DNA of 64,000 nt. It comes from Glebionis coronaria. Taxonomy: Eukaryota; Streptophyta; Magnoliopsida; Asterales; Asteraceae. The position numbers and the translations under genes are program-made. Below, in pieces: positions 35,932-47,000 of the stretch. Each line of letters begins with the position of its first letter. Position 1 is the stretch's first letter. Location of the stretch: the NCBI GenBank assembly GCA_025667525.1, contig CM046878.1:96301237-96365236 (forward strand), read 5' to 3'. Below the pieces are notes generated by a model, which saw nothing but the letters and a program-made list of their open reading frames with translations, made no database searches and was not told the DNA's origin.

Positions 35932-38611
35932 TAATAAGTGTGAAAACACTTATCCTTTTGCCACTAAAATCAAGGAAAAACAAGACCTAATCATGTGTTT
36001 TATATCATAAATGTCGGAATTACGCGTGGTTTTGTGTTCTTGTGTTTAAATAGGTACAAATGATCAAAAGAAAAGAAAACACGGGATTTCACGGTCAAAT
36101 GTCGAAGAAAAGTCAAGAAAAATCCAAAGACAAAGTCAAAAAGACAAAAGTGTGCCCAAGTTCAAGTAAACCGACACGGTTTTGAAGATAATTTCAAGAA
36201 AACCGAAATCGAGCTCGATTTAGTGGATTAAATCATTTACGAAGATAATCGGCACAAGTGGGTCCCACATTCAGACTAATGGGCTAAAAGGCCCATTAAC
36301 AATAACAAGTTAACTCCTTTTCACCAAAAGCCCAACAAAAGCCCACACTTCATTTTTTTTTGGACGGATGGGCTAAATGGGTTTCAAGCCCAAATCCATG
36401 TACAAGTTAAAAAAAGAAAAAAAAAACGTGGAGTGTAAAATGGGTTTTTGATGTCCATTTAGTTTATCAGTGTTTGAAAGAATGAAGAAAGTTTAATTAA
36501 CTTTCTTTTGGTCAAAAAGTTTTTCTCAATCTCACACACACGTGTCATCACTATTACGGTTCACTCCCCACTTCATTAAAACGAATTTTTTTTATCCCAC
36601 CCCCCCATTCATTCTTTACGATACAACCAAAGTGAATCTCACTTTCACTTTCTTTCTCTCCCATCTCAAACAGCCACCATCTTTTTACCTTTTACCCAAA
36701 CCCTAAATCACCCCATCACTAAATTAACCATCAAAAAAATTGGGGGTTTTTATCCACCCATTTAATTCACATCAAAAGAAATTAAACCCCCAATTTTTCG
36801 GAGGCATCCACTCATGGTGATCCTATCTCCATCGTGGCACCCCTCTTTTATTGTGATTGGCCAAAAAATCCACCTTGGCAATCCATGACACAAGATTGAT
36901 CTCAGCCGTTCGATGTGAAGAAAAAGAGAGAGAAGAAATCAACGATCAAGATTGGAGAACGTAGGCACCAAGTTTAGGGTTTCTCTATAAAAACCCCATC
37001 AAGAGATGAAAAGAAAGTCCATCTTTTTCCTTAATTTTATTTTACTGTTTTTTTTTAATTAGGAGTAGAGTAAATTAGTTTTAATTTTATTTTTGCAAAT
37101 TAGATTGATAGGTTTATTGTAATTTTCATTTTCCAGTTTTGTACCTTTTTATGATTAATGAAAAAATTAGTTTATTAAATTCTCTTCTCCTTTAAATTTC
37201 CGATTGAATTTAATCCTGTTTTTAATTACTGTTACCTTTTCTTTATTATTCGGTTATAAATATATATATAAAAAAAAGAGTACTACTGTTTGGATCGAGT
37301 GTTACTGTTATTTGGTTCGTGATTTTTGGTTCGAGAGCTTAATGTTTATGACGTTTGATGATTCGAAGATGGTGTTTGTACTCGGTGACAAAGGGAACAC
37401 AGCGCCCACCTTCGGCTCAAAGGCTATCGACAACTAGGTTCTCATCTCTTTTCATTATTTTCGGTTTTAGTTTTTATTTATTTGTTAAGTCTGCTTGTGT
37501 CCTGTTTTGTGATGTTCGGATCTGCTCTTGTTTAGTACTGTTATTGTTTCAGTTCTTTTTATTTTAGCTGCTTAATTTTATAGAATAATGAGTTTGATAG
37601 ATTAGTTTAGTTTAAGTTTAATTCACTGTTTTGAATGTCAGTTTGATTAGGATCACTTATTGCTGCGTTGTTAGTTTGTTTCCTCTCCTAGAATTATTTG
37701 CTTATTTGCTAGTAGCTATTTGTTTCAGCTTATCATATGCTTAATCTGCTTATTTTAATTTCTGTTTAGGTTTATTTTAGTTATCTTTTTGTCTGCTGAT
37801 GCAATTCTCGCCTGTTTAGCTTATTTGATTCGATATTGTGCTTAGTTTACTAGATTGCTTATTTTGATATCTGATGTTCTGTTTGTTCTAAATATACAGA
37901 TGCATTTTATCTGTAGTATTTCAAAATAAAGTTCCATAAAAGTAAAAATCCAAAATTAAATTAGCTAAAAATTTTTGTCTGTCGAGGGTTTCGAACCCTC
38001 GACCTCTCGTTCCATACCAAGCGCTCCAACCATCTTTGCTGCACCCCTTTTTGTGTTTGGTTTTGCAACAGTTAATTAATATAGGTTTTTTTTTTTATTA
38101 GTGCAGTTTATTTTAATTAGTTTTAAATATAAGTTTTGGTTTAATTAAAATTTTAATATAAAAGTTTATTTAAAACGTTTCCCTTATTCAGTTTTATTCA
38201 AAATATAAAAAGACAAAAAAAAATATTTTATTTACTTTCTTTAAAATTTTAAATTAGTTTTAATTTACTTTTATTTAAAATAGATTTATTTTAAGTTTTC
38301 AAATTTAGTTTTAAAATTAGTTTTATTAAGTTTTCATTTAATTTTAAAGTTTTATTAAAAGTTAAATTTTGTTTTCAAAATTAGTTTATAGAATTTTAGT
38401 TTCAATTTAAATTAGATTAAATTAGTTTTTTTTTAAAATTGTTTAGATAATTTTTAAATAGTTTTTAATTAAATAGTTTTAGTTTAAAATTCCAACAATT
38501 TACGTTTACCAAAAACAAAGTTTAGTCGTAACGATTAATTGGAAATCAATTCGAGTCGAGTCGAGGAACGATAATAGAAATATAAAAAAGGGAAACAAAA
38601 CCTCTTTTTCA
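35932..38611 (+). repeat. Right LTR of the 9.2 kb element
   Basis: Starts TAATAAGTGTG immediately after the polypurine tract AGTGTAGGGGATT and ends CTCTTTTTCA before target duplication ACACA. TATA box at 36986-36993. Confidence 0.9.
37977..38048 (-). other. tRNA-like segment in the LTR (copy 2)
   Basis: Same tRNA-like segment as in the left LTR. Here the hairpin 37981-38003 is perfect: 10-bp arms GTCGAGGGTT/AACCCTCGAC around TCG. Confidence 0.45.
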
Positions 38612-39209
38612 ACACACATAGGACTTATGTCTTACTATCTTGGCATCAAAGTGAAGCAAATTGATGAAAGAATATTCATATGTCAAGAAAGATATGCCAA
38701 GGAGATACTAAAGAGGTTCGGCATGTAGAAGTGCAATCCCGTTGGCACCCCCATTGAATATAAGGCAAAGCCTTCTAAGCATGACGGAGGAGAAGTGGTA
38801 AACTCAACTTTATTCAAGAGTCTCGTTGGAAGTTTGCTACTTGACATGTACAATACCCGACATACTCTATGCACTCGGATTGATTAGTCGGTTCATGGAA
38901 GAACCTACGACAAAACATGTGGAGATTGCGAAGAGGATCCTCCGTTATATCAAAGGTACCATAGAATATGGTATGTTTTATTCTACAATTAAAGACTTCA
39001 AGTTGGTTAGATATAGCGATAGTGATTGGGCTGGAAACAAAGACGATGGAAGAAGCACATCAGGATTCCTATTCTTCCTCGGTAACAATGCGTTTACATG
39101 GTCTTCAAAGAAACAACCTATTTTTACCTTGTCCAGCTGTGAAGCAGAGTACGTAGCTGCAACATCGTGTGTATGTCACGCAATTTGGCTCAGAAGTATG
39201 TTGAACCAC
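38612..39209 (+). pseudogene. Copia RT end and RNase H (block 4)
   Basis: Reads GLMSYYLGIKVKQIDERIFICQ..YAKEILKRFGM, a stop, NPVGTPIEYKAKPSKH, a frameshift near 38840, then LTCTIPDILYALGLISRFM, KRILRYIKGTIEYG and the RNase H motifs YSDSDWAGNKDDGRSTSG and SSCEAEYVAAT. Similarity is lost after CHAIWLRSML, so the C-terminus and 3' LTR are missing. Confidence 0.87.
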
Positions 39210-39660
39210 CAAAAGTTTAAAGTAATAAAGTTACTTTCCTAAATCCTTATCTCTTCCTCCACCATAAGCCTAAAAGGCGCCCTCGAGTATTTTCCAACAT
39301 TACATACTCTTTGACGAGAACCTCGCTATACTAAATGAACGGTCTCTTCTATTTACCAAGAACATGGGTTAGACTTTAAGAGATCATTCCCGGTAAGGAA
39401 TGCGGCTATTGGCGCAAAGGCTTTAAGAACTAGAGAATTCGTTGCTGTTGTTACTATTATTTTGCATGATGATCTTTGAAACATCTGTGAATAGTGACAT
39501 AGTTCCCATTGCAAAACAGAACAAACAAACCTGTAACCATTTATAACTTTTGTTTCACAACTAGAAGTTACTATAATATGATTGATTAAACAAATAACTT
39601 CATCTATGTAGTATGTCTAGTATCTAAGAAAAAAGTTTTCAATTCTAACAACAATAGTAA
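39210..39660. other. Interval between copia remnant and PMEI cluster
   Basis: No gene or repeat boundary recognised; ordinary AT-rich plant intergenic DNA. Confidence 0.4.
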
Positions 39661-40039
39661 ACACTTAAGGCACATGAGTACCAGCCTTATGCCTTACAGC
39701 GAACCTATTAACTAACGCCAGTGCATTGCTAGTGAGTTGTGATACATAATTCATCCTCCTAATTACAGCATTCTTCACAGGTCCATCCATCGAACCATCA
39801 GAAGAAAATCCTCTAGCACAAGTGTTTTGATTAGTTAAAGCGGAACTAACCCATGTTTGGACATTACTCATGTGCCAATCGAAACTACTCTGACTCCTAA
39901 ACTGAGTCATCTGCCCGAGTTCCTGTACTGACTGGTTGAGACTTGGTAAACAGTTCTTCATGTTGTTGACACAGTCTGTCACGGCTTGGTGTACTGCAGG
40001 TTTTAGTCCTGAGGAATTAGCTAGTTTGGAAATGTATAA

Positions 40040-40363
40040 TGTAGTGAATCGTTCACTACAACCCTGGAATACTAGATGCGGATAACTCGATCAAAGATGC
40101 ATCGAATCGACAGAAAAGAAAACCCACAAGGTATGTACCCTAATCGAACCGATTAGTTTAGTACATTGATAAAGAAGCGTTGTGAATCTCGTTCCCCCTC
40201 ACCTCCTTTTATAGAGATGAGGGGGAACCGACTAATACATAGTCCTACGGGTCGGGTTGGGCTTCGACACAGCCAACCGACCTTTATTGCTATAGGCTAC
40301 TTAGGAATCTTGATAACTATCCCCTAGACATGACTTAGGCTAATAAAGACTAAATACATAACA
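40040..40363 (-). repeat. 3' LTR of the copia element, 324 bp
   Basis: Complete LTR with a TATA box on the minus strand (TATAAAAG, 40206-40213). Transcription from it would run into the C-terminal half of the split PMEI gene. The polypurine tract AAGGTGGAAAT lies just upstream (about 40364-40374). Confidence 0.88.
40206..40213 (-). promoter_or_regulatory. TATA box in the 3' LTR
   Basis: Minus-strand TATAAAAG within CATCTCTATAAAAGGAGG, oriented towards the PMEI 3' fragment. Confidence 0.6.
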
Positions 40364-40383
40364 ATTTCCACCTTAGGCTTATA

Positions 40384-43374
40384 TTAGCCTATCCCAACAC
40401 TCAGCAGCTTCAAGCAGTGTTGTAACTTGCGTCCAGGTACCACCTTCGTCAAGGCATCCGCAGCATTGTGTTCAGTACACACCTTCAGAACTTCAGCCGT
40501 CTTTGCAACCAAGACTCTTCTGATAAAGTGATAACGCACATTGATGTGCTTAGTCCTATCATGAAAAACATGATTTCGCGATAGATGAATCGCGCCCTGA
40601 TTATCACAATTAACTGCAACAGTGTTAAGCTTCACGCCTAACTCTTCCAAGAATCCCCTTAGCCAAATAGCTCCTTTCACAACCTCCGTAAGTGTCATAT
40701 ACTCCGCTTTAGTTGTCCACAAAGCCTCCTTGTGCTGCAACTTAGCTTCCCAGCTCCTCGCACATCCATGTATCAGCAACTCGTACCCTGTGATTGATCT
40801 ACCCATGGTGTAGTCAAAATCCACAAAAACTTGTACGTATGTCTGTAATCCACGATCAAACCTATCCAACATACTCACATCTGCAGATGCTATGTCAGGT
40901 CTCGTGCAGACCACCTGATACTCCTGGCTTTCAACTGCATATATATATGACCACTTACTATTCTTTACCACATCACAGTCCCCTGATAGACTATCCTCCA
41001 ACGACAGTATGGAGTGTCCCTTCAACAAAGTCTGTACCAACTTTCTGTTGTAAAACCTGGACTGTGACACCCTCAGAGTATTACCACTCCGATTCCTGAT
41101 GATCTTAATACCAAGTATATTTCCCTTTGCTTTAACCAGCAAACCCTTGGTAACCGAGATCTCAGCCTTGCATCCGCAAGAAAATACCATACAATCTATA
41201 TAGAGAAATAGATGTATGAACATACCTGGTGTATCCTCCCAGTAATAACCGTATCTGTCGTCACTGCTTTTCCTGCAACCGTTGCTGAGCACATGCACAT
41301 ATAACCGAGTATCCATTTCTTCTTTCAATCCAGCCATCCACTTGGAAAGAACCTCACAAGCAACTGTATCATTGAAAGTCAATGACTCGTGTGCATATAT
41401 CTTCTTCACTGCAGCAACTGCAAAAGCAGCATCATTACTGTCTTCTCTATACTTGAATAGATCCCGTGCTAAGTGTTGCTCCCTATCACGTGCTTGATGA
41501 TAGTATATCAAATCTTGAGTTTGTACTTTCTTTGGAACAACTACATGACCAACATTCCCCTGAGGTTCCACCTCAAGTGCTTGATCCTCCCGATATTCCA
41601 CCTCAAACTCAACTCCTTGCAACACCTGCACTGAACTTTTACATACACCAGAACCAATGAAAGTTTTCTTGTATTGCCCACTTTCATTAGAACCCATATT
41701 CCTGTAAAGCACTCCCTTTGAAGTAACGTCATCTAACCTCCAAAGTTGATAAACATTCATACCTTTACGGTATCCCAGGAATATGCACTTGACCTTAACC
41801 GGTTCAAGCATCCCTTGCTCAATACTAGCAAGCCAACCAAAAAAAACCAACATATCTATAGTCTTCTTGAATCCAATCGCTGCTGATGGTGACCTATTAT
41901 CTAGATATGTGGACATGGTTGTATCCTCTGTCCAAAAAACCTTGGACAGACCAGACTGAATCAGAAAACAACGTACCTTATCCAAGAGTGTCACGTTCGT
42001 CTCCTCAACCAACCCATTCTGCTGCTGTAACCCTGCAACATCCAAATGTTTGGCGACCCCACTCTTCATACATTGTTGTGTAGACTTCTGATTACAAGAA
42101 TCAAGAACATTACCCGTCTTGACCTTCCACCCAGTCTGGAATTTTCCTAACTGCTTCCTACCCTTCGTTGTCTTCCCGGTCATAGCCTGACCGTTCAGGG
42201 TATATACGCAATTAGCCCTTCTGGTTCCTGATAGTACCACCAGTGAACCCTTTATAACCTTGATCTTGCCCAACTGCATCTTCACGGTAAAACCCTCTTT
42301 TTCAAGAGTGCCCAGCGATATCAAGTTTCGTCTTAATTCCGGAACATACCTGACGTTGTCCAACACGAAACTTGACCCATCCCTCATTTGTACTCGAACC
42401 TTACCTGTCCCCCGTACACGGCATTCCCTGCCATCACCTAGCAGTACATTACCACCGTCATACTCTTTAAAATCAACCAAATAATCTCTCCTGTATGTCA
42501 TATGGTATGAGCCCCCTGAATCCATGATCCAGTCCAAAAGTTCATCAACACTCATAGCCATCATAACATCAGCATTGTCATACCCATCAGCTCCAGAACC
42601 GGACACCTGATCTTTATCTTTGACAAAACCTTGAGATTTCTTGTGATTATACCTGGGACAATCCCTCTTCAAATGATCCTCAGACTGACATATATAACAC
42701 CTGAGTCTGCCGCTCCTTCCTTGCGACCTTGACCACGAACTATTTTCACCCTGCTCCATATCTCTCTGACCGGATCTCTCCCTCACATACAACCCTTCAC
42801 CACTATCACCCTTTGCTTCCGTCATCTTCTGAAGTTCCCTAGAATTAAGTGTCGCGAGCACGTCTTCTAGCTTCAAAGTATCCCGACCATATAGCAAAGT
42901 CTCCACGAGATTATCGTAAGACGATGGTAAAGATGTGAGTAATAATAATGCATGATCCTCATCTGATATAGCAGTATCTATAGCCGCTAAGTCACCTACG
43001 AGCTTGTGAAACTCATCAATATGTTCAGACTGACTCCTACCTTGATGCATTTGAAAAGTATATAACTTTTTCTTCAAGTACAAACGATTAGCTAAAGACT
43101 TTGTCATGTATAAAGTCTCTAACTTTTTCCAAATCCCCGCTGCAGTCGTCTCCTTGGTGATCTCCCGTAGGACCCGATCATCCAAACACAAGATCAATGC
43201 GCTGTAAGCCTTTTTCTGAATGACGTTATCGTAAGCCACTATTGTGGCGGCCGGTAATTCCTCCAATGCTGCATCTAATTCCAGATGTTCCAACAAAGCC
43301 TTCATCCTTACCTGCCATAACCCAAAGTCATTCTTCCCATCGAACTTCTCGATGTTAAACTTGCTCAGCGTCAT
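40384..43374 (-). CDS. Copia Gag-Pol-derived polyprotein, 996 residues, integrase and RT mostly deleted
   Basis: Starts MTLSKFNIEKFDGKNDFGLW. Residues 1-200 are a UBN2-type Gag; C226-x2-C229-x4-H234-x4-C239 is the zinc knuckle; WIMDSGGSYHMT (283-292) is the protease site with DSG at 285-287. An integrase remnant (LQQQNGLVEETN, about 449-460) lacks the HHCC finger and the first two acidic residues. The RT remnant has LYIDCMVFSC at 724-733, where YVDD would be expected, so polymerase activity is not plausible. RNase H-like segments follow (VDFDYTMGRS, TTKAEYMTL) and the usual end (NCDNQGAIHLSRNHVFHDRTKH). The complete frame despite these deletions suggests that an internally deleted family keeps Gag and perhaps protease coding, with enzymes supplied in trans. 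The usual copia polyprotein is about 1,300 residues or longer. Confidence 0.88.
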   Translation of the reverse strand: MTLSKFNIEKFDGKNDFGLWQVRMKALLEHLELDAALEELPAATIVAYDNVIQKKAYSALILCLDDRVLREITKETTAAGIWKKLETLYMTKSLANRLYLKKKLYTFQMHQGRSQSEHIDEFHKLVGDLAAIDTAISDEDHALLLLTSLPSSYDNLVETLLYGRDTLKLEDVLATLNSRELQKMTEAKGDSGEGLYVRERSGQRDMEQGENSSWSRSQGRSGRLRCYICQSEDHLKRDCPRYNHKKSQGFVKDKDQVSGSGADGYDNADVMMAMSVDELLDWIMDSGGSYHMTYRRDYLVDFKEYDGGNVLLGDGRECRVRGTGKVRVQMRDGSSFVLDNVRYVPELRRNLISLGTLEKEGFTVKMQLGKIKVIKGSLVVLSGTRRANCVYTLNGQAMTGKTTKGRKQLGKFQTGWKVKTGNVLDSCNQKSTQQCMKSGVAKHLDVAGLQQQNGLVEETNVTLLDKVRCFLIQSGLSKVFWTEDTTMSTYLDNRSPSAAIGFKKTIDMLVFFGWLASIEQGMLEPVKVKCIFLGYRKGMNVYQLWRLDDVTSKGVLYRNMGSNESGQYKKTFIGSGVCKSSVQVLQGVEFEVEYREDQALEVEPQGNVGHVVVPKKVQTQDLIYYHQARDREQHLARDLFKYREDSNDAAFAVAAVKKIYAHESLTFNDTVACEVLSKWMAGLKEEMDTRLYVHVLSNGCRKSSDDRYGYYWEDTPGMFIHLFLYIDCMVFSCGCKAEISVTKGLLVKAKGNILGIKIIRNRSGNTLRVSQSRFYNRKLVQTLLKGHSILSLEDSLSGDCDVVKNSKWSYIYAVESQEYQVVCTRPDIASADVSMLDRFDRGLQTYVQVFVDFDYTMGRSITGYELLIHGCARSWEAKLQHKEALWTTKAEYMTLTEVVKGAIWLRGFLEELGVKLNTVAVNCDNQGAIHLSRNHVFHDRTKHINVRYHFIRRVLVAKTAEVLKVCTEHNAADALTKVVPGRKLQHCLKLLSVGIG

Positions 43375-43733
43375 CTTATTTTAACCCTTTGCTAACCAAT
43401 TTAATCTTTTGTGAATTTACCTACACAAAAAATACGATCTAGCAAAGTTCCTGTGTGTAAAACACTACCCTTGATTTATCGATATAACGCTAAGATAAAA
43501 ATCTTATAAATCGATCAAACCAAGTAACCCTTCAAAAGAAAACCCTTTCTTACTCAAATATCGACCGGACCTTGGAAATTAACCTATCCAACAAATCGAC
43601 AACCCTTGAATCAAGAAAGTACCCGACGTCTTTTGAAGTAACCCTTGTCGTACTTTTAATTTTGCAAACCGATTTCTAATAACCTAAGAAATCTTGCAAC
43701 CTCGACAAGTCTTGAATCTTCTTTAACCTTGCT
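43375..43733 (-). other. Leader of the copia element, primer site missing
   Basis: Untranslated leader upstream of the 996-codon frame. No tRNA-type primer site and no LTR sequence is found before the 40-base LTR remnant, which marks the deletion junction at about 43733/43734. Confidence 0.6.
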
Positions 43734-43773
43734 CTAGACATGACTTAGGCTAATAAAGACTAAATACATAACA
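43734..43773 (-). repeat. 40-base remnant of the 5' LTR
   Basis: Identical to the outermost 40 bases of the 3' LTR (40324-40363), followed on its outer side by target duplication TATAA. The remaining 284 bases of the LTR are absent. Confidence 0.85.
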
Positions 43774-44015
43774 TATAAAGTTGTGGACTTAGCATTGCTT
43801 AGACTAACTGAAATTGCTGCTTTTGCTAAGCGCTGGTCATTTTGCTGGATAGAAGAAGCATAACGTGAAAGACAACTAATACAAAGAGATGGGTAGCGGG
43901 TGATTTGGCATGAGGCGTTGACGTATTTTGAGGCTGCAGGATCAGTTACGGCATTGCTGGTGGTGTAGTGGAGAGTGGTTAGCAGAACTAGCAAGGAAAC
44001 CACTAATTTGTCCAT

Positions 44016-47000
44016 AACAGATTACAGAGTGTGTTAAGACAGTTTATCGGATTGTGGGACACGTAAGAAGATGAATAAGAAAAAGAAAGTGAGTTTGAGT
44101 GATGAAAGTGAGATGGGGTTGGAGGGTTTATATACTTGTTCTAAAACCTCTAATTATAGTAGTCAAGTAAGGTTTTAGACTAATATAAAAACATCCATTA
44201 GATTGAATCAAGAAGCACTCACGTGCAATTGTGAATTAATTTAAAACAAACAACGAGATCGATTCAGGAGAGAGCAGTAGTCATGTGCTCCTCTTTAATA
44301 TCCGTGTCTACTTGCTTCCTCATTTAGTTTGACTTTGTGATACTTATTAAGATTTAAACTGTTTGCACTGAGAAATTCTTCGTAGAATTTTGGCTGTTGG
44401 TACAGCTTCTTACATATTCCAATGGGAACGGGACAATTTATCAGTTACAGATTAAACAGAAAAGAAAAAGATCAAAATGGGTCGAATGAGTATAAAATTA
44501 GCCAAAGTATCATCCTATGTTTACAAATTCTAACTTTTTTTTTAAAATAAGGTTACATTATCATATTAGTAAGTATTAGACGGGTCGCTTATCAGTCGTA
44601 TTAAGTAGATGTCAATTTAGTTAACAAAATCAACAGAATATGTGCAAGTGCCGAATCAATACCAGTACCACACTCGTTTTGCCACTTCTGCTAAAACCGC
44701 ACTACAAATTATAGGCTGAGTTGGAAAATGCTGAGTCATTGATTCGAAACATATCTCTGAATTCTTGTTTTCAAAGTAATCCTACTTGGTTTATCAACAG
44801 GGTGGAGTTCCAAGTTTCAACTTGGAGTTTTTAGTATCCTACTAGGAAAGAAACTTTCTACTCAACCGTGTCCACTAGTGACAAAATGTGAAAGAAGCTA
44901 CAAGGAGAGTCTAGGCAAAGATCTACATATATTGTAGTTTAAACAGCTACAAGATGTTCAAACTATAAGCCATAGTAATCCTAGATTGGCATTGACAAGC
45001 ATTGGTCGGCATGTTTTGCATTTTAATACTAAAGCAAATGGGAGACAACCGTTGACATTTCTTGAAATTAATAATCCATGTGGGAGGTATGTATATTATA
45101 TTCGAAGTCCACGCCTCATTCCTGTCTAAAACTAATATAAATTTTGTACATCTTATTTTTTTACCTACCAACCTACGGTAACTTTATATAACAGCATTGG
45201 GTGTCAATAAGGCGCTTTCAGTAACTTCAACTCTCATGAATGCAGCTTAACTACTAAGGAATTATAACCACTGATTAACATGTGATCAGTCTCCGTAGCG
45301 TATACTAATTTGATGGAAGCCAAATGTAAAGCAATAGCATGGTGAACTGAGATGCTGGATATATAATAAGCAAGCATTATGTAATACAAGCATTACGTAA
45401 TACAAGCAGAGTGAAAATTTAAAGATGCTGGATATATAATAAGATTAGATAAAGTAAACTGAGACCATACATGCGGACGCATTTTTTACAGCTTAAATAA
45501 CTCACCTTTGCATATCCTTTATTCAACTGTAGGAGCTGTGTGGCACTGGCACATACATGATAATATTAGTATGCCAAAGTGATCAATTTTATGTGCTTAG
45601 GAAGTCCAAAGATAGTTTAAAACCTTCTTTATAACATTAAAACACAAGTTGAAACGTCGATGCATCAGGAGAGGCACACATACAAAATAGTATGGCATGC
45701 AATGCGACGTTAACTGGAACATAGGATGGCCAAAACTTCCATATGCAAAAACATTAAAGGGGCCAGTAAACTATGAGATAGCCCTGGGAAAGGTAGACAT
45801 ACGATGTGACAGTAACTGGAACATACGATGGCCAAAACTTCCATACACGAAAACATTAATATTTATTTCATAGTCAAACCACAATGTGATCTTCAAACAA
45901 AATATACAAGTCTGACAGTGAAGATGCAGTGTGGCGGGGTGGGAAAGATCGGGGATAGGTAACATGACTTGTCATGTATATACAAGTTATTATTGCAGAA
46001 AATAAAAGTAAATCACAACATTTTCAGTTTATCTTTAAGTTTGGCAAATTGGATTATTGAACCTTAGGATAGTTCTCATTTAGTGACTTTGAATCGTACA
46101 CTAATCATAATCTTATCATACGAGAGTCCATATGACCAAAGAGTGAACGAATAAGAATTCAACGGTTAGCGACCTAGCTTGTTATGGTAATTGCGGTCCT
46201 AATCTGAAACTTACAAGGATAGCTCGGTGACCTTCAGATCTATTTTCTTGAAATAAACCTTAAAAAGAAATATCAAAGGAAACTTCAATTAGACAGAAAC
46301 AGGAGTACATGAGCTGCTCAAAAGAATAATATTACCAACATACTTAAAGACTCCAATAGATTACTTATCATACCCTTGCACGAGCATGAGATCCATGTTT
46401 AGTACTTGTGGGTTTGTGGCATATACATGGGATCCAAATTCCGTTATTGCATTTAACAAAGAATTTCAGTTCATTTTGCATTAAAAAATGATTCTTTCAC
46501 GAAGATCTTAATTGAATAGATTGGTATTGTAATCCTTGTAACGCTTTGTTAAGCCCTTAGCTCCTTGCTAGGGTCTTTTTTAATAAATTGCCATTCGAAA
46601 GAAAAAAAACGAGGCTGGGCACCCAAGTGCGCGCCTCAGTGGGGGGCCTGCCTTGTTTTCAAACTTCTGGCAATATATTTCTCAAAAGAACCCTCCTATA
46701 TAACATAAATCATCATGGAATCAATAGTAGCTAGTGCGGCGATGGACGTATGCCATTTCATTTTGACCAAACTATGCATATTCATTAGTCATTATTCATT
46801 TATTTTCTTTCTTACTTTACTCGTTGTCTCCGTGTGTTTGATCCTTTCCAGCTTGATCTATACATCGTCATCGATGACTACCTAACACAAGATCGATCAA
46901 TCTTCATTACTTTTAAGGATATATATTGTTAAGTCACTATCAATTCTAGAACTCATCAATATTACTTCCATGAAGGGGTGAGGTCTCATAATCATTGTGT

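Larger units (their letters stand above)
29416..38611 (+). mobile_element. 9.2 kb non-autonomous Athila/Tat-like LTR element with TA..CA ends
   Basis: Two LTRs (2,669 and 2,680 bp, about 99 percent alike by eye) start TAATAAGTGTG and end CTCTTTTTCA. The target duplication ACACA (29411-29415 and 38612-38616) is perfect, and removing the element restores copia FEMTHIGLMSYYLG in frame. The primer site TGGCGCCGCTGCCG and the interior block AAGCGCTTCTCGGGAGGCAACCCG are of the Athila/Tat type. The interior (3.85 kb) encodes only a cysteine-rich/acidic protein, with no gag, protease, RT or integrase, so mobility must come from another element. Confidence 0.9.
11537..39209 (+). mobile_element. Decayed Ty1/copia element split by three nested insertions
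   Basis: Four separated blocks (11537-12025, 15706-16383, 28910-29415, 38612-39209) read in order as copia integrase, the integrase-RT linker, the RT core and RNase H. Removing each insertion with one copy of its target duplication reconnects the copia frame at every junction, which shows they were one element. Both ends are missing: no gag, protease or LTR is seen on the left, and similarity stops at about 39209 just after the RNase H CEAEYVA motif. It is the oldest layer of the nest and is inactive. Confidence 0.88.
40040..43773 (-). mobile_element. Copia-type non-autonomous element inserted in PMEI gene 1
   Basis: Ends TG..CA on the minus strand (TGTTATGTATTTAG..TTCACTACA) and is flanked by a perfect target duplication TATAA (40035-40039 and 43774-43778). 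The 3' LTR (40040-40363) is complete; the 5' LTR keeps only its first 40 bases (43734-43773), so R, U5 and the primer site are gone. The interior holds one 996-codon frame and a 360-base leader. Confidence 0.92.
39665..44015 (-). pseudogene. PMEI gene 1, disrupted by a copia insertion
   Basis: The N-terminal part (44015-43774) encodes a signal peptide (MDKLVVSLLVLLTTLHYTT) and the first conserved cysteine pair of the inhibitor fold (ASCQITRYPSLC). The C-terminal part (40034-39665) encodes the rest, including VTDCVNNM and VSSALTNQNTCARGF, ending AGTHVP. The parts are separated by a 3.7 kb copia element at the codons TLY/ISKLAN. With one copy of the TATAA duplication the two parts join in frame (612 bases, 203 residues) with no other lesion seen, so disruption is recent. 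The intact family member would be a secreted four-helix protein that inhibits pectin methylesterase in the cell wall. This copy cannot make it. Confidence 0.9.

Noticed and set aside
46510..46605. 3' end of a LINE
   Set aside because: There is an AATAAA and an A-run, but no coding remnant upstream and no target duplication found; mentioned only as a possibility.
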